Below are positions 25,614-38,208 of a stretch of 64,000 nt of DNA, piece after piece; position 1 is the first letter of the stretch; the number at the start of each line of letters is the position of its first letter. Below the pieces are notes generated by a model, which searched no databases, was not told the origin of the DNA, and saw only the letters and a list, made by a program, of their open reading frames with translations. The DNA is taken from contig OENT01000158.1 in NCBI GenBank assembly GCA_900239685.1, forward strand, positions 63,471-127,470. Direction: 5' to 3'. The translations under genes and the position numbers were made by a program. The DNA is from Rotaria macrura. Taxonomy: Eukaryota > Rotifera > Eurotatoria > Philodinida > Philodinidae.

Positions 25614-28600
25614 CTATTCATCACATGCGTATACTTATCATTTTGATGCCTCGTCCATACCCATCACTTTCTAAAGAAACGAGCAACAAGATTTCACTGC
25701 AACGTAAAAATCGAACGATGAATATTCATACTGGAGAACATACGAAGCTGATGAGATTTTATTGATGTATTCGAATATTTAGATTAACTCTATCGAAGGA
25801 TTATCTCTTTGCATCGAGCCCATCATTCTGATTTCTATATGTACACGTCTATAATTTGAACATTATTTTCGTACATAGTAGGTGACTTGAAAAAAGAGCA
25901 ATGCGCCGGTAGTTTCTTTGTTACGAATTACACAAAAAAGGAAAATAATTGATCATGCTTTGTTACAATATGTCATTGAATGATAAACACTGCGATTTAA
26001 GATTCCAGAAATTCTGAAAACACATACTTTGAAAATTTACCAATAGACAACCGGTGTATTTTTCTCAATAGACCACTCAGAATAGTCCTTGTGATAGATG
26101 TAGATATTTTTCTGTGGGTATGTTATAAATATCATATGATATTGCTAGAATAATACTCTACAATGATAACCGGTTAGCATAGCTCTCTATAGTTCTCTTT
26201 TTGTTATTTCAGGCTTCCAAGAGTAATATTCATAGTCCGACATTACTCAAACGAAGTATAAATATCTGTAATACTTTTGTTACCTATTTCAGAAAGTTTG
26301 TAATTTTTGGCACATGAACTATGGCTTTCATATTTTCTTATTTATTTCACTCAGATATTTCGCAAATTTACAGCTTTGATGGTTCATAGTAGAGTCGATA
26401 AGAGTTACACGATGAAGATCAGTCGTAATGAAGAATTATCAATTTCTATTATTGTTCTTTTTTCATATTTTTTATGCCAGCAAACTTGATCAAAATATAG
26501 ATATTCGACCATTGGCTTTTTACTTGAAATGAAAATACAAAGCCATTAATTTCCAACTTGTACACACTTTCTTTGAGATCTACGAGGCATATGGCAATCG
26601 CTGCTAGAATACAGTCTACCTTTTACTGTACACATATATTTAGAAATCGTCTTATATCATATGAACTCCATTGCCCATGTTCATCGCTCTTGACAAAGAT
26701 GATAATATATGTCTAACAGAGATGAATAGGAATCTTGAGATTGTTTTCTATTTCAGGGCCCATTTGATTAATGTTTCAAGATAGAAAGACTACTGGAATC
26801 CACATTTTGACATCTGAAAAACTAATACTTCCACTGCAACATCATTTCTCGGCGAATGATGAAACAGAACTTGCATGCAATCCCTTGTACATCGATAAGA
26901 AATAGCAGCATTCATCCACTACAGTTTGAATGAGTCTTTCGCAAGTAATGAAAAGAGAGTGCAAGCTCATTCTAGTCTAGATTATATTGGTAGGTCACGG
27001 TGAATCCAACATACTCCGACAATACAGTATCATTCAAACCAAGTGATATGTGACGACGCAGCGAAAGTATGTTTTTAGTCAAACAAGCATAGTATCAATA
27101 GTGGAAGAACTTTTTAAACTCTCACAAAGAATTACATTCTTCGAGAAAATTCTGATTTGCTAATACTAATCGTAATATCAAACTTTGGTAACATGTTACA
27201 AGTCTCAGACTACGGTAGATTCTGCAACCATGTATGTCCTGATTTGAGAGTAAAAATTCCAACGGATCAACAAAGAAGTAGTACCGTCGATTGAGAAAGT
27301 ATCAAGTCAACTAGAACAATTGAACTATTCAACAACTCATTCTGATGTCTCTAGTTTTTCGAAAGATTGTTAATTTGACTAATTATAAATGATTCTAACA
27401 ACATTCTTATGTATCAAAACAATTCTTGAGCAGTTACTAGATGTATTATTTGATAATAAGCTTAATCATTGAGTGATTGGATGGATAGGATCACCATTTT
27501 ATGGATCAGAAGATTTCTGGGAAAAAAGAAGTTGAATTGAATAGAACTACAGAAAAATTGAACAGCAAAATAACTTATTATTACATAGATTCTTTCTGAA
27601 AGTAGATGACTGAAAAGTTAGAAACGATTAAATGACAAGCAAACAAAATGAATCAATTCTGCAGAATACAAAAAGACAATACATAATCCATAGGTATAAG
27701 AATATTTCGACTTATAGGACTATTCGATTCTCAATTATGTCCTTCAGATTAGTTGATCATATTTATTTTAGAAGTGAAAGAAAATTACTTAAAATCCAAT
27801 GATCTATTGATCTTCTGTCAAGATTTCATTCGTCTGTCTAGCATCGAGCAATTTCTTAACCATGATTCTGCATAGAGAATCATCTTCGACACCATATGTT
27901 GTAATGATTTTTGACGAATCACTATGTACGAAATGAAAAGTTGGATGCTATCGTTCTCCCACAATATATAAATTGACTAGCTTGACCATTTTACAGATTT
28001 CTTACCTGTTCCGATCATTCTTGTGATAGAACGGGCTAACATATATTTCATGTTAAAGAACTATCCAATTCAACAAGAAAGTTCCTAGATGATCATTAAA
28101 AACTGACAGAAGAAAACTGGAGTAACTTATGAGAATATAATGTCTAATTCAAAATATAATACAATGGAAAGAAAAACGCATATTTGGAATAAAATGACAT
28201 ACCAGCGATGAGATTCTTCTTGCAAAAATTGTTTGACTCAACACATGTACATGATGAAGCGTGCTTTCGACATATTGAGTTAAAGATTATTAGTCTATTA
28301 TCGATCAATGACGGTGATCTTTCACGACATAACTACGAATATCCCAAAAAGTATTAGTAGATGTATTTTTCCGTTCACATTGAATAATTTAAATCACAAC
28401 ATCTTAGATCAATTCGAAGGTTTATATTATATACAGTTACAACTGTATCGATGATATCATTTTGTCCAATACTTCTGTGCGGAAAACAATCCTATCATAG
28501 ACTGGCGCATGTGCTCAAATCTAGGATTACTTGCATTTCATCAAATTGAAATAGCCAAATTTTTAGAAAAATTTCTAACAACTTTCAAGCGAGTCCTTTT

Positions 28601-29496
28601 TTACTTGAGGAAACACAATGCTTTCATTTTCTTGCCAACAATGAATGATTTTGATTACGACAACTGTGATAGATACAATGAAATAGTCTCTTACAATTCT
28701 AATCATGTACTCATTGCTAAATGAATTCCCCGATGATTTATGAAAACTTTCTCACACAATGAGATTCTCAGAAAAGTTAGAGAAATTTTAAGAATTTTAA
28801 CGTAGTCCACATATTAAGTACAAATAATGAATTATTTAGCGTTAGACATCGGAGGATCAAAAGAACAGGAATCAATTATACGTTCACCAATATACATATT
28901 TCTTTTTGCAACAACATTCGAAAATGAATTATAAGAAATTCATATTAAAATACAGACATTCTCTGACAAAACTCCATGACTTTGACAAGGTTGAAGAATT
29001 GAAAGAATGACATCGATCTGCGCTCAACATTGGTTTCTCTTGACAAATTTCAACTAATCATTTTATTTTCTAACATCAAACACAGCTTTCTTTCTTATTA
29101 TAAATAGTTGATGCTCGTTTTAGTTGGCTATGATTCACTTAAAAGTCGTCATGTAATTTCTATGTTCGTATCAGTCTATTTCAAACTTCGATGAAAATTG
29201 TTGAACACTCTACATAGTTATTTACTATGACAACGTCGAATAGGTATGGATCTTTTATTGGTTTATACACAGATACTACCTATAATTAACTTTTTGGGAC
29301 TCGACGTTCATGTAAGATTTTACATCGTTAAATTTTCAACAGAGTTGAAAATACACGAGTATCGAAAGTAATCTATGATCTATTTATCGATTGATCAATT
29401 TTTGTATCATTATATAAATAATTGACTGTAAAGATGGAGCGCGAAATTATTGTTTTTTTTTTGTTTGTTCCATTGAATTCTCTTAGTTTTTAAAAA
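25614..29496. other. 3.9-kb AT-rich intergenic region, nothing recognised
   Basis: Downstream of TRPA and upstream of the small gene at 29497. There are only short open frames (up to 71 codons) without motifs, no tandem repeats of note and no inverted-repeat element that I could find by eye. Confidence 0.5.
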
Positions 29497-29889
29497 ATGG
29501 CAACACGAGAAGAAATCTTGGCTAGATTTATTTTTCTCTTTCTTAAACATTTAAGTGTTGAATTAAATAATTCAATTGTAATTAAAAATAATCATTGCCT
29601 ACCAAGAAAATCAATTTTACGTCAATCATGCAATCGAAATATATCATTAAATCAAAATAATTCTATTCTTAGGTCACAGAAAAACGAAGTGTTAAATCGT
29701 CGTAAAGTTCTTTTTACCCACGTTGATTCATTTGAATTTAATCCTCAAATTCCATGTAGATTTATTAGTTTACCCCGACGTGAGCAATTTTATTTATCTT
29801 CTGATGATCAACAAATGCAATGCTTATGTCATCATCATCTAAAAACTAATTTTAAAAATAAATCCAAGATTAAACTTAAACATCGATAA
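29497..29889 (+). CDS. orphan small basic protein, 130 aa
   Basis: A single-exon ORF from ATG at 29497. A pyrimidine-rich acceptor-like site (gaattctcttag) lies about 10 nt upstream, so the mRNA could be spliced or SL trans-spliced just before the start. The protein is Lys/Arg/Asn-rich with no transmembrane segment. It contains KSILR near residue 38 and RRKVLFTHVD near 68-77. KVLF fits the RVxF-type docking motif of protein phosphatase 1 partners, but such motifs occur by chance. The C-terminus is strongly basic (KNKSKIKLKHR). Family unknown. Confidence 0.5.
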   Translation: MATREEILARFIFLFLKHLSVELNNSIVIKNNHCLPRKSILRQSCNRNISLNQNNSILRSQKNEVLNRRKVLFTHVDSFEFNPQIPCRFISLPRREQFYLSSDDQQMQCLCHHHLKTNFKNKSKIKLKHR

Positions 29890-30410
29890 AAATAGCAAAT
29901 TATTTTATTTTAAGCTTGAACCATATATCCTTGTTAAATATCGAGTCCTAAGATATAGAAGAAGACGATGATTAAAAAAAGGTTAAATTTAATTTACTCG
30001 TCAAGTGAAAGTTACGTCATGTAAATAAGATTTATCCGTGTCTTTTTATTGAGAGATTTGAACAAAACAAACAACTTATGAATAATCTTCTGAATAGATT
30101 ACTTTTTTTCTTTTATTTCTTCAAGAGAATGATGAGGCTAATAAATAATGATAATAATGAAACAATGAAGGAAAAAAACTCCGTTTTTTTAGCAACAGTT
30201 GCAACCGAATATCATGAAATTCGTCGTGAAAATCAATCTATACACACACAGAAGAGAAAAGAAACAAACAGAAGGCTATCAGCACAAGAAAAGAAAAAAG
30301 AATATTGATTTTTTTTTCTTAAGAATAAATAATGAAGAAAAATTTAAATATGTATCTATGTCTTTATGATATGCATTAGCTGTATGACAGCATATGTGCA
30401 TCAAGTTCTT
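29890..30410. other. spacer between convergent genes
   Basis: About 520 bp between the plus-strand orphan gene and the 3' end of the minus-strand CBM14 gene. A 76-codon plus-strand ORF at 30078-30308 is Lys/Asn/Glu-rich and shows no motif; I do not call it. Both 3' UTRs should lie here. Confidence 0.5.
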
Positions 30411-33400
30411 CTATGGTGCAACAACTTTTGTTGATTGATCTACTGTTGATACTATTGTCGATGACGATGATGGCGGTGTTGATGTTGCCGAGGGTCGTGG
30501 TGATGGTGGTGAAGATTTATTCGATTGTTTTATTGTTGTCATCAAACGTAATTTTTTAAGATTTGTAATAGTTGTAGTTTTATTGTCTTCAGCTTTTCCA
30601 TCCCGTAAACTGCCTAAACGTTGATGTAATAATTGAGGACCACCAGCACCAGGCCATTCGCATCGTTGATATGAATCATCAAAAACTAAACCTGGTGGAC
30701 AACGCATTTCAAGTGCACATTGGCTGTCGCATTTGTAACTTAAGAAAGAGAAACAGTTCATATCAAGAAAAAAAAGATGATAGCCAATTCATTGAATACA
30801 TACAACCAACCCGGTCGACCAGGAATGCCTTTCATTTGTTGAAGAATGTTAAGTCCAACTTCAACACATAGTGGACCACCACGACATGGTGCATCATTGG
30901 GTCCTACTAAATGAAAACCAAAATGCATTAAGTACCGACACGATCAAACTCATTGACATACCTGATACAACTTGAACAGGTGGTGGTGGCGGCGGCGGCG
31001 GTGGATACATACCGTTAGGTTGTGGTGGTGGATACATACCATTAGATGGTGGCGGCGGGAACATACCATTTGACGGTGGAAAAACGATGGGTGTTGTATC
31101 TAATCCGGGTAATGGCATTGGTTGAAACATAGCTGAAAAACAATTTGAGAACACAAATAGCAATTTCTGTTTTGTACTCTGATTGAGAGTTTTACTGTTC
31201 AGATTATCGATATTGGCGCCTTGTCCTTGCGAGTTAATGATATTATATGGATTACATGCAACTTCAGAAGGTAGTACACATGTACGTCGTTGTTGATCCC
31301 ACCAAAGACCAGCCAAACATTGCATTAAAATACCTTTTGATTTGTAAAACGAGAAAAGAAGTTGTATAAATTGGTTTTATTAGTTTCACTGTTTATCGTA
31401 CCTGATGACATGCCATCAGGACCAATATAGGCGTCACATATATAATATTTCGAGCAATCTCTTGGATCAGGTGCATAGCCAGTTGCAGCAAATGATGAAC
31501 TACAACGAATAGTAGCTTGACTCACATACCATTCATTTGATGCTATGCACGGTTGATAACCAAGTACAGACGAGGGAGCTACATAGAGAAAGAAAGCAAC
31601 TAATCATATTAGAGAATGCTTGAGAAAAAATGAGTTCGTTTTGCCTGGAAGCATTGGTGGCGATGGTGGTGGTGGCGGCGGCGGCGGCATGCTATTGAAA
31701 TCCATGGATGGTGAAGGATAAAATTGTGGAGTCATAAAACCACCAGGTTCTGGTGTCATACCATTGAGAAGAACAGCTATGGTTGGTACTTGAGCTGATG
31801 AACATGTTGCATCAACAACTTCTTGTTGTACAACATTACCTAATGGTTGTCGATCACGCATGAGAACTGTTTTATGTGCTGGACAAGCATAAGCACCTTG
31901 TAAATTACATGGCCAATCACAGTATACATTCTAAACATATACATAAACATATCCATCAAATATCGATATATACTTTGAAGAAAACGTTTTCATACATCTG
32001 GTCGACCTGGCTCATTCTGATGGCTCCACCATAGTTGAAAACGATTGGGCATTGATGCACAAACAAATGATGCTAATTCACCTGTTTCATAACAATAATG
32101 AAAAACATCACAATAATTTGGATTAGCATAAAATCCAGTTGTGCCCATTTGACATGAAAATGATGTTTGAAAATCGACACCCAATGCAATATAACCATTT
32201 TCAAGCATTGTACTTGTCAATGAAAATTGTTTTCGTTTACCAATAGTAACTATTTTTGGTCTCAACGTCATTGCAAGTACGCTTGTATTAAAAGGTGATG
32301 ATTGACGTGCACGTGGACATGTGGTACGCGATGTACACGAACGTCTTGACATATCGAATGCACCAGAATGTGCACCCGGTAATGATGGAACACATTCGAA
32401 CACTTTAGGTTCACCATGTCCTTTTGCACACCAGGCAAACATATTACAATATTGAGCTGTTACATCTGATACAGGAAAGAAACCTTCTTTGCCACATGGT
32501 GACACTGTCGGAGGTTTGAACATAACAGGTAGAATAACAAATTCTTGATTGTAGAGCAATGTTTGACATGAATACGATGAAAATCGTATGCAACTCTTTG
32601 TATTTAGATCAAATGTTGATACACCTTCATTGACACCATCCGTACCTGTTTGACGACATTGAAATGTGCGTCGAGTGCGGCCAGAACAAGCATGAAATAA
32701 ATTGCAAAACATAGCATCGGTATGAATACCATCTGTTATACATTCATAACCACTTGGATTAACGCTTCGTACTTCAACAGCTTCATAGTATGTTGCTGGT
32801 GTTGTTTGAGCAGCAAATTGTGAACGTGAATATGAATAGCGACGTTCTTGTGGGCAATTATTTAATTTGGTAATTGCAACGCAATCTTTTTCTTTCGTGT
32901 CAAATTGTGATTCAATACAAAGAAATGAACCGATTAATTTAGTGTTGATACATTCATGAAAAACATTGCAATATTTCGAATCAGCTACACGAACTTTAAC
33001 ACCTTGTAAACTTAATGGACATGTGAAATTTGATGGATTTGGTATATCGGAATACATAAGCATTTGTTGTGTCGTTGACACTGTATTGTCAATTTTTTTA
33101 TTTCCACTCGAAGTGCAATCAGGTCGAATCGTTTGATCTTTTTCTAAAATATGTTCAGCATTGCCATTTGTATTGTCATCGGATATCCATATTGGTTTAG
33201 TACATTCAACTTTACATGGCCATTCACATCGAACCATGTAATCAGGACCGCCAAAATAACTCGGGTTTGTTGAATTATAAACTGAATTTTGATGTCGCCA
33301 CCAAAGATCATAATTAGCTAATGGTTGAGTACCAGCAAATGGACAACGTTCATCCATACGTTTTCCTACTACACAACGGTAAAATATATTACACCATTCG

Positions 33401-36400
33401 GATTCATAATAGCCATCAGCACGGTTGGCACACGAAAATGGTGAGTTTATTTCATGTGTTTGATTAAATCGCTTTTCATGATGAAGTCCTAATGTATCAT
33501 TTGATGCTTCCAGCATTGTATAAGAACGAAATGCTGCATTTGGATAGATGCGTGTTGTTGGATTTGTTGTTGGACGAAAAAAGTCATTGGCTGGACATTC
33601 ATTTGAATTTTCATTTGGTGCTATGCAATTTCCAGTCGATGATTGAAATATTCCAGCATATGTATTTGTTGAACGATCAACACATGCATATAAAATAAGT
33701 TCACCTTCTTTGCAACCATAGAATAAATTGCAATAACGTTCGTGTGGAATGATATAATTATCTGTTGAACGGCATTTAGGAATTGGTTCAACACGTTCTT
33801 GAATTGGTATCGAGCCATAATGATATAGCTGTTGTTGTTGTTGTTCAGGCATAATGTATGGTTGAAATATTTCACTATTGGCTGTTGCTAGTAAACGTCC
33901 GTAACTGAAAATATTTTTTGTTTTTGGACATAGGCTGTGTAATGGTGCAGCACATTGACCATTTGGTTGATAGAAATAAGATGTTGGTTGATTATCTTCA
34001 CCATTTGATATACATGCATATAAACGATAATTACCTTGTTTACAAACATGATATAAATTGCAATATTGTTCATGTTCAATGACATATTGTTGATCATATT
34101 TACATGGTAAAACAGATAAATCAGGTAAACGAGTATGATCAATGGATACTGAACGATATAATTGTGTATGACTTAAATTTAAGATAGCATTTTGACAGTT
34201 TGAATTTCGTCTTGAATCACAACGTTCAGCAAATGGATCATAAATACCTTCTTGGTGTGTTTGACGATCAAAACAACGGAATGTTGTCGGTGTTGTTTGT
34301 GTACCATCACATAAGTAATAGATGTTACAGAATTGTCTTGATGTATGCAATTGGAAACCAGAATTAATTGAACATTGTAATGAGTCTGGATTACGATCGA
34401 TTGGAACTGAATCATATGGATATATGCCACCTAAACATGGTACTTGATCTTTGGACATACATAATCCTTGACTACGATCAAAGAAACTATCAACACATTC
34501 ATAGGTTTGTATTGGTGGTACACCGGCATCCGAACATTCATAATAAACGTTACAGTAGCGGCGTGTTGGAAATTTACCAGCTTGGCTACAGATAAAATTT
34601 GGATCTGGATTGTCAATTAATTTTGACATGGTATGACGTACTGACTCATGTTCATGAGGTATCGATGAATAAACCATTGCTTGACTATTTAGAATTCCTG
34701 TATTGGCTTGTGATTGAAAATTGATATTATAACCAGCACATTCATTACTAAACAATAGAGCATTGTCTGTTCGAACTTGTTGAGCTGATGTTGGTGTACC
34801 AAAGACTGAAGAAGTACATTGAATTCGACCTAGAATTAATGTTAATATATGTATAGATTACACTTCAATCGAATGAAACTTACATGGCCAATCACATTGT
34901 TGTGTTTGTTGATTCCACCATAGATCATATGGTGTATTTGTGGCACGAGGACAACGGAAATCTCGTCGAGTACCACTAACACAACGATGAAATATATTAC
35001 AATATCGACTTGCAAGAAAAACACCATCAGCCTGACCAATACAACTGACATCCGAATCCACAGAAAATGCTGATGCTGGCAAAAGCAGACAGATCATATC
35101 GTTTATTTTTCGAAATTCTTTATCGTATCTTTAGACTTACCACCTAAAACTGCTAATGTCGATGGGCCACCTGCTAGGTTACCTAGTCCATTACCCGTTA
35201 CTCCAAGATTAGGAAATATATTGCTACTACCACTGGCACTTGATGATCCACCTGTTATTGGTGATTGTGAAATAAAATTAACAGTAACTGATTCTGTAGA
35301 ATTTAAACCTAGTACAAAATTACCTGAGCCTGATGACGAAGAGGAAGAAGTTCCTGTTGTACAAAGTGATTGCGAAAAGACAGCATCAGCTTCTTGTTGA
35401 TTTTCACCAACGGTTGCACCTGAATCAACAACAATACCACCGGGACTCGAGCATCGTCGACCAGTTTCACATGGCCACGTACAAGCTGCTGTTTCTTGTG
35501 GAATACTTTGTGGTGAACCATGTTGAACCCACCATAATCGAGCACTACTGGGCATTTTCGGACATAGAAAAGCACTAGATATACCCGTATAACATCTATA
35601 AAATACATTACACCAACGGCTAGCATAGAATCCATCTTGCTTTCCTATTGATACAAGAAAGACATTTTTTTGTCGAACAATGAAATGAATCATCTATGTA
35701 TTTTACCTGAACAAGTGAATGTTTCACGTGATTGAATAAATATTTTCCATGGTTCTGTTGGTGGTTCTGAACAAAAAGACAACATGAAATGGACATCATT
35801 CATATGCTTCTATATTATGAAATCAATTGTTTTACCTGTACTCAATTGTGATCCAGGTATGGATGGTATAGGTTCAATTGAAGTATAGTATTGATTTGAT
35901 TGACAACCACTTGGATTTCTACTAGTAAATTCACATCTAAATTAAGAAAAAAATAAAATAAAGAAAAATTAATGGTTCTTATCGAATATCTATTTTACTT
36001 TTGTGATGCATCATCAAAATAGAATTTTTCTCCGATTTGATTGCAGCCATATGAACGTTTTTGTTCCCCAGCAATACAAGCATGAAATACATCACAATAG
36101 CGTACATCCCGCCAGTGGCCATCGATACGTCCTTTACAATCAAATGGTACATCAACAACAACTTTTTGATTATGCGTTGGTGGTGGTAATAAAATAAAAT
36201 TTGAATATTGTGTGTTAATATTATGATTATTCTGATTGTTAAATGACATTTTTCTTTCTCTTACAGAATTATTATCTGTACCATATAAATTCGTATTTGA
36301 TGAAGGTTTGTCACTTTTCGTAAATGCTGATAGACGTTTACCTTGTGGAGTCAAAATCAAACGATTACCACAATCGATTATCTCTTCTGAACGACATGAA

Positions 36401-37845
36401 CTAACACCTTCTTGATTTAATGAATCAAATACAGTTCCTTCACGACACATGTAGACAGAGCCATGACCCGATTGACAATGATAAAAAACATTGCAATAAT
36501 TAACATCAGCAACAAGTACATTGGTTACATGTGAGGGACAATCGGGACGTAATTCTGTACCATATACCATAATATAAGAGGAGTTAACAAGTGTACCATT
36601 TGAAAAACCTGCTGGACGACGAAGTAAACCTTTACCTAAACAAAATTGAATGTAATCAATGTAAATGTCAATCGCTTTCTTGTCTTATGCTCGATTATAT
36701 AATCAATATTTTTAATCGAAATGAATTGATATTCTTTGTCTACTTGTTTCATTCTTACCTCCACAAACGACATTTATTGGATAATCACAAATATTTGATT
36801 CAGGGTTAAATAGTAATTGATTTTCACATAAATATTGTTCGTCTTCACCTTTGCTTGTACATTTATGATATGCATTGCAATAGAGACTATCAGAATATAA
36901 ACCTGATTTCGAGCATTTTTCAATAATGAGAGTATTTTCCGGTAAACGATAACTAGTTGCATCATCATTGTCATTTTGAGAATTTTTTCCTGAACCGACC
37001 GATCCGTCCACTGTACGATAGAAAGCTTTACCTCGACAATCGTTTGGCTCAGGTCGGGCACAAAACATTTTTCCTGATGAGCCAGTTTTAAATACCGTTG
37101 GATACGGACACATGAATGGTTGATCAACTGTTTTTTCATTTCGAGTTATGCATACATGAAATATATTGCAAATATTTGGATCACTATTTAATGAACAATA
37201 AGAAATGAAAAAACTAGGTAAAACATTATACACTGATAATCATTTGCTCACCTGAATTTGCCTGGTTGACCTTGTTCACATTCGAAATCTTTATTTGCTG
37301 TTGATGGAAGAGAGTCCGATACCATGATAGCAGATTTACCATTGTTCTCATCAGTATTGCTACTATGTGTTTGTACCCATTGTACATATGTTGATTCACA
37401 ACCTTCTTCTTCAATGTCTAAAAAACAGAAGAGAATTAGTATGAAATAAAAATGAAGTCGAACTTTGCGTTTATTCTACAAACCTAAACAAGTTGCTTTA
37501 GTTTTTGAATAAACTTTTGCTATTGGACAGACATGAGATTCAACCACATGACATCCCACAGTAGAACAATTGCATTTATGATAGACATTACAGAATTTTT
37601 CGTCCGGGTAATAAGATATTGTTGCTGACACAGTTGTACCATGCTCGGGACAACGAGTAAATGATGCTACTTCATCCGGCAAATAAATTGTTATTGCTGA
37701 TAAAACACTCAGCAGACCTGTTATTTGAAATACATATGCACATTCATATATATATATATAGATATAGATATATATTAATAGTAGTGTTGATATTTTATTC
37801 AGATATTCTTTGCGTTTACTTACCGATGATGAACTTCTGGTTCAT
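30411..37845 (-). CDS. secreted multi-domain chitin-binding (CBM14/peritrophin-A) protein, at least 15 exons, about 2146 aa
   Basis: Predicted extracellular chitin-binding protein of the peritrophin type. Exons (minus): 37845-37824, 37717-37484, 37417-37252, 37183-36759, 36635-35999, 35936-35836, 35766-35707, 35644-35141, 35075-34884, 34829-31996, 31930-31645, 31578-31402, 31333-30962, 30906-30804, 30738-30411; total 6441 nt in frame. A signal peptide spans the first two exons (MNQKFIIG|LLSVLSAITIY). About 17 six-Cys domains follow, with the core CNxFxxC (NYCNVFYHC, RYCNIFHRC, KYCNVFHEC, NYCDVFHYC). Several (domains 6, 7, 12, 16; partly 17) are a variant with LWWxxQ and a CxWPC ending. Near the C-terminus are polyproline segments (about 31650-31690, 30970-31075) with PSNGM/PNGMYPPP repeats, then a last atypical Cys-rich segment and a Ser/Thr/Pro tail. 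It could belong to the cuticle, trophi or gut lining. Exon 13 may hide a further 45- or 63-nt intron. The exon 11 donor is GC. Confidence 0.9.
37746..37776. repeat. TA/GATA microsatellite in the first intron of the CBM14 gene
   Basis: Alternating TA followed by GATA-like units between exon 1 (37845-37824) and exon 2 (37717-37484). A second TA tract lies upstream of the start codon at about 37858-37877. Confidence 0.85.
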
Positions 37846-38026
37846 CGTAGAATAATTGATATATATATATATATATTTATGTGTGTATATATGTGTACGT
37901 ATAGGTATGTTTTAGTACGACCAAGAAAGGCAACTAAGTGAGAATGAACTCAGTTGTCGCTCACTTTGCAAGTTGACAAATTACTGATTGTCATACAGTT
38001 CTCTATATCGTGTCTACTTTTTATTT

Positions 38027-38208
38027 TCTCTCTCGCGCGCGCTCTCGCTCGTTCGCAAGCTCTCTCTCTCTCCCTTTATCTCTAACGCCCACTACGTAGT
38101 CTACCGAATTCCATAGGTAAAGTCACTTCTTCTAATTCACTGTCAAATACCACCAACCAGTTAGCTCTCTCTATCTCTCTTTTTCTTTGCCTCTCTCTCT
38201 CTCTCTCA
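38027..38208. repeat. CT-rich microsatellite cluster
   Basis: Two CT dinucleotide tracts with an alternating CG stretch (TCTCGCGCGCGCTCTCGC) about 180-360 bp upstream of the CBM14 start codon. On the sense strand of that gene they read GA. Confidence 0.85.
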
